From Glandiceps talaboti (taxonomy: Eukaryota; Hemichordata; Enteropneusta; Spengelidae), in the NCBI RefSeq assembly GCF_964340395.1, contig NC_135561.1, forward strand, positions 17,141,740-17,164,239: 22,500 nucleotides of DNA, written 5' to 3'. A program made the position numbers and the translations under genes. This document shows positions 16,686 through 22,500 of this stretch, piece after piece. The notes beneath the pieces are model-generated. The model saw nothing but the letters and a program-made list of their open reading frames with translations. It was not told where the DNA came from and ran no database searches. Numbering within the stretch: position 1 is the stretch's first letter; each line of letters opens with the position of its first letter.

Positions 16686-19600
16686 CTGTGTGGTCAAGAC
16701 GACAAAAAAGTTAGGATCAGATCAACTTTCAAAGTCCAAACGACATGCCCAATCCTGATCTCACACACATCTAAACAAACACAAAGACTATCACCTATTA
16801 AATCAGTAGACATTACTAACAAATACTGACACGTTGTTTTGATACCTATTATGGCAGAATTAAGATCTGCATGGACCTATATGAATTACCATACCATGGA
16901 GTCGCAAATGGTCAGTGTGGCCGGCTTGGAAGCTGCAGGTTGCAGGTTCGATCCCCGTCGCTGCCGTTTGTTTGTGAATGGCTAAAGTCCTTGGGCAAGA
17001 TTTGAACCATGCTTGTGCTCCAGTCAACTCAGTTGTATAATTGGGGACCTGGTTTCACATGTAACCCACAAAAATCTAAATGTACTTGATTGGCAGAGAG
17101 CAACTTTGACATTTTCCCCTAGAACACCTTTCCAAGGAAGTGTGTATACCAAATCTGGGCTAATATCTTTAGACAGGACTTACCTTGTTGATGGCTTCAA
17201 CTGGGTAGTGATCTGGTCTTGGATGGCTTAAATTGCTTTCCTGTAGTAACTGTTTAAAAGCTTCGGTTTTCTTCTTGTCAAAGTTGAACTTTTGAAAAGA
17301 TAAAGGTAAGTGACATTATTTGCAAATTATGGTTGAAAAATATATCTCTTACATTTCAGAGTGCATGATGGGAAGGTGATGCTACCTCAGTTATGTATTT
17401 ATAATTCATTGGTCAAAGTAGGTATTATTATTATGTATGTACCAGAGATTACTTGCAGTGTGCATGTGCATACTACTGGTACTTTCACTGCAGTGCAATA
17501 CTGAAAAACATTACAATTGCAAATTTGTATACCCACATGCAAATTACAAGCAAATGAGGATGCGATTGTTCGCTATGCACGAAATCACGTGGTTGTGCCA
17601 AAGACTATATGGCAAGCACTCGTGTAAATACCCCGAGTATGCCACACTTGTCCTCACATGTCATAGGGTTGTGTCATATTCCAACATGTGATTGATATGT
17701 ATAGTTAAGCCTACTGTTGTCCAACAGTTCCAAATATAATCATCCTTGTACGTTATACACATATATATATAATCATCAATCTCGCCTTGAGATTCCAAAG
17801 TACCCTTCAAAACTACCACAAAACTAATTTTATTAAAGCTGCACTAGCTGCTATTGGAACGTTCTTTTAAAACTTTTTTGTTACACATAATTGACTTGTA
17901 ATATCATACACCCTACAAAGTATTGAATCATCTATGGGTAAATGATTTTGTGTAGCTGTTACATAATAATTGTACACACAAATCATGCACAGCCACATCT
18001 GCCCCCACACATACACACTTTTCAAATGGTGGAAGGGGGGGGGGGGGGGAGACTGTATCCAGGATAGGTGTAGAATATTTTACTGTTAGTGTTACCATTG
18101 GTAATGGAAGTACATGTACTTACCACATCCATATCATGAAATACTAAACAATATTCTTTATCAACATCATGATAATTACTCGGTAGTCGTTCACTGCCTT
18201 CCATCTTTGTCTTCTCTTTGCTAGCACTGTTAGTGTTCTTGTTACTTCCCTCATTCGTTGTCTCTAGCACACTGCCGTTTTTCGAATCTTTCATTCCTGT
18301 ATCTGTGAATGTGACATCCATTTTTGCCAATTCCCTTCTATTTGTCTCCTTTCCTTGGTTCTCCCCCATGTCATCAGTAGGTTGGCTATTCCGGCTAACA
18401 GCATCCGTTCTTTTCCCTGGAACATCATTTGTGGTGTATTTTTCTCCATCTTTTGGCTGAGAGTAAAAGTTCTGACTATCAGCGCCAAGTTTTGGATATT
18501 CAGTCCACCCCTGAGTTTGGTTTGTGTTCTCAGTACTCTGTGAAATCCTTGTAATAACATTTTCTGATGACAAGTCATCTTTCTCATTTTCAATTTCACT
18601 TCCTCCAACTTCCGCATCGTGTTTTCTCCTACTTGTCAATATCTCATCATCATCACCACAATTTGTATTATGTTCTACCTGTACACCACTTAGACCAACT
18701 GAGTCTACACATTCTATATTTCCCTTTGAAAGCGCGTCAACATTTTGCTTTCGACCAGTTTCTGAAATGTGTGATTCTGACTTGCCGGTCACACAGATTG
18801 TATTTCCATCACTTTCTACTGCATCATTTGGTCCATCTCCATGGTTACCAGAATCAGAAAACTTAGCACTATTTTTGATAAATTTACCACTGTCCCTTTC
18901 ATTAGCTACATCACAGTTTGACAATACAGATTCAGAGCACTCCAAGTTCTTTTCCTTGTTAGTCCTTGTTTTATCACTTCTTACGTTCCTCATGTCTGTA
19001 AATTTCTCCTTATCACTCAACTTTTGCTCATTACCTACATCTGTATCCATGGTAACAATCTCCATGTGACAGTTGTTCTCTTCATCTCTATTAGCTGCAC
19101 TTTCAACAATCAGTGTAGAATCAGTTCTGGTATCTACATCACAAGTATCTGTTTCCATGGTAACAGTCTCCATGTGATGATTGTTTTCTTCATCTCTATC
19201 AGCTGCATTTGTAGTAGTTCGTATAGAATCAGTTTTTGAATTTATAATAGCTTCATTTGTACTCTGTTCTTCCATCTTTTGTGCTTTTGCCTCTTTTCTG
19301 TCCAGTGACGATTTCTTCTCCACAGCAACACTGTAAACAAGCTGAATAGAAAAGATAAATGAATAAATGAATGAGTGAATGAGTGAGTGAATGAATGAAT
19401 GAATGAATGAATGAATGAAAGCAAGCAAGGCTCTAAATGAATAGTGATTTGTGGAATAGATGTTGCTCTAATTTCCGTCACTGACAAATTTTCATAATAT
19501 ATACAAGTTTGGTGTTTTTTTGTTGCTTTTCTCAAACTGTATAAAAACAAAATCCACTGGTATCAAATGCAAGCAATATAAACAGTCAAGAATGTATTTT

Positions 19601-21966
19601 GATAATCAACAAGTATTGATGAGGTCAAGTTCACAATGAGCAAATATTTTGGCAAAAATAATTTCGATAATAATAATGTTATTTGAATCAAGTCATTGGT
19701 ACAAGGAAAATCAAACTTTACTGTGAATGACTAATCATTTCCTTTTTTTAAGTTTCCTGCAATCAGGACGCTGAAAATGGAATTCACGTAGAATATTCAA
19801 CTTATTAACTATCCCCATTCATTATACCAGGTATATATGCAAACTCAGAAATCGTCCAAAATCAACCACTTTATTTGTAAACAAAATTAAGAAAAGAGGA
19901 TGGGAAACATCCTCTAAACTAGAACAAGTAAAGAACATTATAAGATTGAAGAAGTAAGTAAAGTAAGTAAGTAAAGTAAGCAAGTAAAAGTAAGCAAGTA
20001 AAAGTAAGTAAAAAAGCAAGCAAGTAAAGTAAGTAGTAAAGTTAGTAAGTAAAATTTAAGTAAAGTAAGCAAGTAAAAGTAGTAAAGTAAGCAAAGTAAG
20101 CAAGTAAGTAAGTAAAACATAAGTAAGCAAGTAAGGTACAGCAAGTAAAGTATGTAAGTAAGTAAGTAAGTGAATAAGTAAGTAAAGTAAGTAATTTGTT
20201 TATTATAGTGACATGAGGTATTAAATTACACCTCTTTAGTACAATCTTGCAAGAAAGTGAATATGAAACCTCCCAGACTTATGTGTCACTTTTAAACATG
20301 AACTTAAAGAAAAAATACAGAGTGCTAAATAAATGCAAAATAACAAGTCAAAGACTAAATAAATAAATCACACATAACTAGCTAGGTCTGTACAACCTGG
20401 TTTTCCTCCTACGGAAGGCCTTTTTACATAAATTTCGCTGAGTTTGTCACAAATTATCTATAAAGAAATTTCAACTTATCTTGGTCTGACAGAGTACTAA
20501 ATCCAGACTCTGTTAAAGACGTCAAGTACAAATGTATAAGATCTTCATAGATATCACATGAATCACATGAATATGATACTTACAAATCTTGATCTATGTG
20601 CCCCTTTACTATGTTTATTGAATCTGTAGATGTTTGGAAGAACTGAACCAATGACACGACCCACTGTATCACATGTAGCTAAAGTGTTTAACCACTCTGA
20701 GAAAGTTATACCCTGAAAGAGAAATAATATCATGATGTCACAGTACTTGTGGGAAGTTGTCTGATATTACCGGATATTGTCATGTCATTTGATTGCAACG
20801 GTCAAGGCTTTCCCAGTCAGTCAGTTAGGTCAGTCAGCCTGAGAACACAGAACGTCTGGTCTCTGACTGTTTAAAAGCTGTCTGATATTAATCTTTATGG
20901 TTCGGATATGGGTTTTGCAGACCAAGGTTGTACTGCGGCAGGGCCTGACTTTGAGGAGGGCCTGTAAGCCGTACGACCGAGGTCCGCAAAACCCATATCC
21001 GGGTTTTAAAGGTTTTACCATATACCCCGTGTAGTGGCACAGAAACATTACCTGAATCACACAACCACATATATTGACAATGACTTTTCTTCTCGCAAAA
21101 ATGTAAAGAAAATCAAGAAATTAACAAAGCCAAAGTCAGACTTGGTCTTTATAATGTGTAGCATTCTATCAGTAAACCGTAGAGTTATGGAATCCAGGGC
21201 TCATATAGTGTTAACACTTTGATAAGTTACTAACACTAATTACATTGTATGTCTTTACATGAAACTTGTCTCTCATTCCTGCTTACCACAAGCAAGCAAA
21301 TACACTGGTGCTTTTTCATGGGCTGTATATAGTTTTTACACTTACCCATATACATGAATTAATATTCATTAGGTAGAGAGGTTTTTGTTGTAAGAATCCA
21401 GTCTCAATGAAATGTACACCATAGTGGTTACGACTACCGGTTCTGTTGAGTAATAAAATCATAGTTACAGAAAATAATATCAATATGAAATATTGAAAAT
21501 AATTAATATACAATGTCATATTTCCATAGCGAAACATTAACCATTCGCCCATCACGACTCCACAAATACACCTACATACATGTACTTACACTGAATTATC
21601 CTGTCCAACACAGCATCCATTCCAATGTGACTCCACAAATTAAATACAACTAATATACTTACACTGAATTATCCTGTCCAACACAGCATCCATTCCAATG
21701 TGATGACCAATAGCATTGTGTGAGACTACCTCGTACCATAAAATTGACAGGCCAACTAGTAGATCTAAGGTCCCAGAAGTTGAGATAACGATCAGCTCCA
21801 CATGAAGCTAGGAAGTGTTCACTGGTTTTACACCAGGATACGTCCGATACAAAATTACTGTGTGCTTGGAAGGAATGGTAGGGTGAAAAAACGGCTGGTG
21901 TACATGTTGGTGAGGTCGTTTTCAGTAGTGGTGAGGTGGTATGCAAATCCCATAGGGCTATCACTC
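16443..21966 (-). CDS. GTF3C2: GTF3C2/TFIIIC110 homologue, WD40 subunit of TFIIIC, last six exons
   Basis: TFIIIC binds the internal B box of tRNA-type genes and recruits TFIIIB for RNA polymerase III. GTF3C2 is its 110-kDa WD40 subunit and acts in the nucleus. Exons in coding order are 21966-21663, 21442-21346, 20712-20584, 19341-18124, 17288-17184 and 16685-16443. Phases agree at every junction and give about 697 residues of the C-terminal part; the N-terminal exons are beyond 22500. Landmarks by eye are a WD repeat with FQAHSNFVSDVSWC and FLASCGADRYLNFWDLRS, then VGQDNS, HYGVHFIETGF, SEWLNTLATCDTVGRVIGSV, CLVFHDMDV, EAINKVCWNPNL and WLLSAGNSGIVRVHNV. These match human GTF3C2 segments in the same order. 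The fourth exon adds a roughly 390-residue acidic insertion where human has about 40 residues. Confidence 0.92.
16905..17055 (+). mobile_element. tRNA-derived SINE inside a GTF3C2 intron, antisense to the gene
   Basis: The Pol III B box GGTTCGATCCC is at 16945-16955 (consensus GGTTCGANTCC). It is preceded by a possible degenerate A box around TGGTCAGTGTGG (from 16908) at tRNA-like spacing. The downstream body (CCTTGGGCAAGATTTGAACC, then CAACTCAGTTGTATAA and GGGGACCTGG) resembles the tail part of SINEs common in marine invertebrates. No clear A-rich or repeat tail is visible, so it is probably truncated. A functional tRNA is excluded because no cloverleaf can be closed. Confidence 0.75.
17184..17288 (-). 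CDS. GTF3C2: GTF3C2 penultimate exon (35 codons)
   Basis: The minus-strand acceptor is TCTTTTCAAAAG and the donor is GTAAGT; both ends are in phase 0. It reads FNFDKKKTEAFKQLLQESN and then DHYPVEAINK. It joins directly to VCWNPNL, matching human LQLEAIHKVRFSPNL. Confidence 0.85.
17289..18123. other. GTF3C2 intron with a family C repeat
   Basis: Contains a reverse-oriented family C repeat at 17833-17940, a short (AT)n run near 17760, and a G-homopolymer of about 15 bases near 18037-18051. An antisense open frame of 84 codons lies at 17437-17691 and is discussed under findings. Confidence 0.6.
17833..17940 (-). repeat. Dispersed repeat family C, copy in a GTF3C2 intron
   Basis: The plus strand reads TTAAAGCTGCACTAGCTGC at the left and TATTGAATCATCTATGG at the right. 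That is the reverse complement of the pattern at 4687-4787 and 8595-8698, with some divergence in between. Confidence 0.6.
18124..19341 (-). CDS. GTF3C2: GTF3C2 giant exon with a roughly 390-residue acidic insertion
   Basis: A 1218-nt exon (406 codons), in phase 0 at both ends. The minus-strand acceptor is TTTTCTATTCAG and the donor is GTAAGT. The first residues (LVYSVAVEKKS) and the last (KEYCLVFHDMDV) match the two edges of a short human linker (about FPIYKADL and HHYLLFQDTDL). Everything between is rich in Asp, Glu, Asn, Ser, Thr and Lys with almost no aromatic residues, and is presumably disordered. It contains an in-frame duplication of 36 codons. Numerous S/T-acidic patches could be phosphorylation sites, but none is demonstrable here. 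Confidence 0.88.
19046..19261 (-). repeat. In-frame 108-bp tandem duplication in the GTF3C2 insertion
   Basis: The plus-strand word TCCATGGTAACAATCTCCAT starts at 19046 and returns as TCCATGGTAACAGTCTCCAT at 19154, followed by a matching ATCTCTAT(T/C)AGCTGCA. The period is 108 nt, or 36 codons. The encoded copies share RDEENN, HM-E and VTM-TD cores. Divergence is moderate, so it is not brand new. Confidence 0.85.
19352..19418. repeat. (AATG)n-type microsatellite next to a GTF3C2 acceptor
   Basis: AATGAATGAGTGAATG repeats fill the last part of the GTF3C2 intron. On the coding strand it is (TTCA)n, ending about 10 nt before the acceptor AG at 19343-19342. It creates the false open-frame leader of FIHSFIHS repeats. 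Confidence 0.92.
19419..20583. other. GTF3C2 intron with a GTAAGT-like minisatellite
   Basis: From about 19948 to 20190 the plus strand is an irregular array of AAGTAAGTA, AAGTAAGCA and GTAAAGTA words. On the coding (minus) strand it is a C/T-rich TTAC repeat and so offers no 5' splice sites in sense. A small perfect stem (GAGGATG, GGAAA, CATCCTC) lies near 19896-19914. No exon is seen in between. Confidence 0.75.
20584..20712 (-). CDS. GTF3C2: GTF3C2 exon (43 codons)
   Basis: The minus-strand acceptor is CTCTTTCAG and the donor is GTAAGT; both ends are in phase 0. It reads GITFSEWLNTLATCDTVGRV, IGSVLPNIYRFN and then a basic end. It matches human SGSDWLGTIAAGDISGELIA and AILPD in position and pattern. 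Confidence 0.88.
20903..21001. repeat. GC-rich hairpin in a GTF3C2 intron
   Basis: CGGATATGGGTTTTGCAGAC with GGTTGTACTGCGGC (20903-20939) is mirrored by GCCGTACGACCGAGGTCCGC with AAAACCCATATCCG (20968-21001). Two substitution clusters and a 3-nt indel separate the arms. The loop is about 28 nt and GC-rich compared with its surroundings. It is probably the core of a foldback transposon. Confidence 0.8.
21346..21442 (-). CDS. GTF3C2: GTF3C2 exon (33 codons spanned)
   Basis: The minus-strand acceptor is TATTACTCAACAG and the donor is GTAAGT. The first base completes a Val codon. It encodes TGSRNHYGVHFIETGFLQQK and then YLMNINSCIW, aligning with the human YGLCGIHYIDAGYLGF segment. An alternative in-frame acceptor 12 nt downstream (GGTAG) would drop four residues; the CAG is preferred. 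Confidence 0.8.
21587..21712 (-). repeat. 73-bp tandem duplication of a GTF3C2 exon end with its donor
   Basis: The plus-strand word CTTACACTGAATTATCCTGT occurs at 21585 and again at 21658. GACTCCACAAAT occurs at 21556 and 21629. The period is 73 nt. The copied part includes about 50 nt of the exon 3' end and its GTAAGT donor. The second donor lies in the intron, and reading through the first meets TAA at once. Confidence 0.93.
21663..21966 (-). CDS. GTF3C2: GTF3C2 WD-repeat exon (first exon in the window)
   Basis: The minus-strand acceptor is CTTCAATAG and the donor is GTAAGT; it enters after one base of a codon and leaves after two. It encodes GVIALWDLHTTS, a Thr/Ser/Pro-rich loop, then the WD repeat FQAHSNFVSDVSWC, FLASCGADRYLNFWDLRS and WNGCCVGQDNS. 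The human order H-(A/x)-W-C-K, FLASASNDRKIKFWDLR and VAQDN agrees. Upstream exons are outside the window. Confidence 0.92.
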
Positions 21967-22500
21967 CTATTGAAGACACAATGACATTAATATAATTATA
22001 AAGTTACTGGAAATTCCATGTATGACCTAAAGCAATTCAAAGCTGGTACTCTGGCTGTTCTGGAGAGCTGTATACAGAACATTTTTAGAAAACAAAAAGA
22101 GAAATAATTAATGCAAAGTCCAGACATCTCTATTCTTCTTGCAGATCACATAATTTTTAGAAACCAATTGAGTAGTTTTAGCTCAGTTTATTCAGATACA
22201 GATTCAGATTCAGATTCAGATTCAGATTCAGATTCAGATTCTTTATGGCTGGCCATATGCAGAGGAGGTATAAAAACACTGGAATATAACTATTCACGAG
22301 CACTCCTAAAAACAGGGTAAAAAAAAGAAAGGATAAAAAGGACAGATAAAAAACACCACAAGATAAAAGTGGCAATCAAAACCCATTTAATAGTCAAATT
22401 AACAGCTCTAGCCCTTTTAGCCCTCAGTTTTCTTCATTGTGTATGGTGCCCTCTTGTGACAATTCTTGCACAAATTTCTGTAAAGTGAATACCCTAAATA
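21967..22500. other. GTF3C2 intron, no further exon recognised
   Basis: No upstream GTF3C2 exon with a proper donor and the required phase was found. The stretch holds a hexanucleotide repeat and possibly the 3' end of a retroposon. Confidence 0.5.
22190..22240. repeat. (ATTCAG)n hexanucleotide repeat, possible non-LTR retroposon tail
   Basis: Eight or so units of GATTCA/ATTCAG. On the minus strand it reads GCCATAAAGAATCTGAATCT with further AATCTG units, a tail style seen at 3' ends of CR1/L2-like non-LTR elements. On that reading the element body would lie above 22240. No coding remnant was recognised there. Confidence 0.55.

Noticed and set aside
16905-16980. Functional tRNA gene
   Set aside because: The B box is good, but the A box is degenerate, no acceptor stem closes, and a SINE body follows.
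18524-19069. 181-codon open frame on the plus strand opposite GTF3C2
   Set aside because: It is an antisense shadow of the low-complexity GTF3C2 insertion, biased to Ser, Leu and Phe, with no recognisable domain.
19938-20144. Leu/Tyr-rich hydrophobic open frame resembling a membrane protein
   Set aside because: It comes from the AAGTAAGT-type minisatellite read on the opposite strand.

Overview
The window is intron-rich, AT-rich animal nuclear DNA with two protein-coding genes facing each other tail to tail. It is crowded with microsatellites, tandem duplications, foldback elements and degraded retroelements. Invertebrate-type BEL/Pao and Ty3/gypsy remnants, a tRNA-derived SINE, many terminal-inverted-repeat elements and vertebrate-like exon content suggest a marine invertebrate, perhaps a non-vertebrate deuterostome or a mollusc. 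The sequence alone does not settle the species.

Left half, + strand (1540-9618): a complete 11-exon gene for the KICS2 (C12orf66) family, the KICSTOR subunit that helps hold GATOR1 at the lysosome to restrain mTORC1. All exons join in phase to give 453 residues. Intron 3 has the hallmarks of a minor-spliceosome (U12-type) intron. Exon 7 has been partly tandem-duplicated into its own intron, leaving two in-frame candidate cassette exons.

Middle (about 9950-16060): no host gene is visible. A 3.3 kb interval bounded by about 90-bp inverted repeats holds a BEL/Pao gag-protease relic and a Ty3/gypsy gag-protease relic side by side on the - strand, both without the reverse transcriptase body. Beyond it lie further foldback elements and a 49-bp minisatellite.

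Right half, - strand (21966 down to 16443): the last six exons of a GTF3C2 (TFIIIC110) homologue, a WD40 subunit of the RNA polymerase III factor TFIIIC. The 5' exons lie beyond the window. One exon of 1218 nt carries a very large acidic, polar insertion within the propeller region. The stop codon lies within a degenerate minisatellite that continues into the 3' UTR, and an intron holds a SINE with a Pol III B box.

The two genes act in different pathways, nutrient signalling and Pol III transcription. Nothing here shows that they work together. Exon boundaries are inferred by eye from splice consensus, reading-frame continuity and remembered family conservation; no alignment was run.
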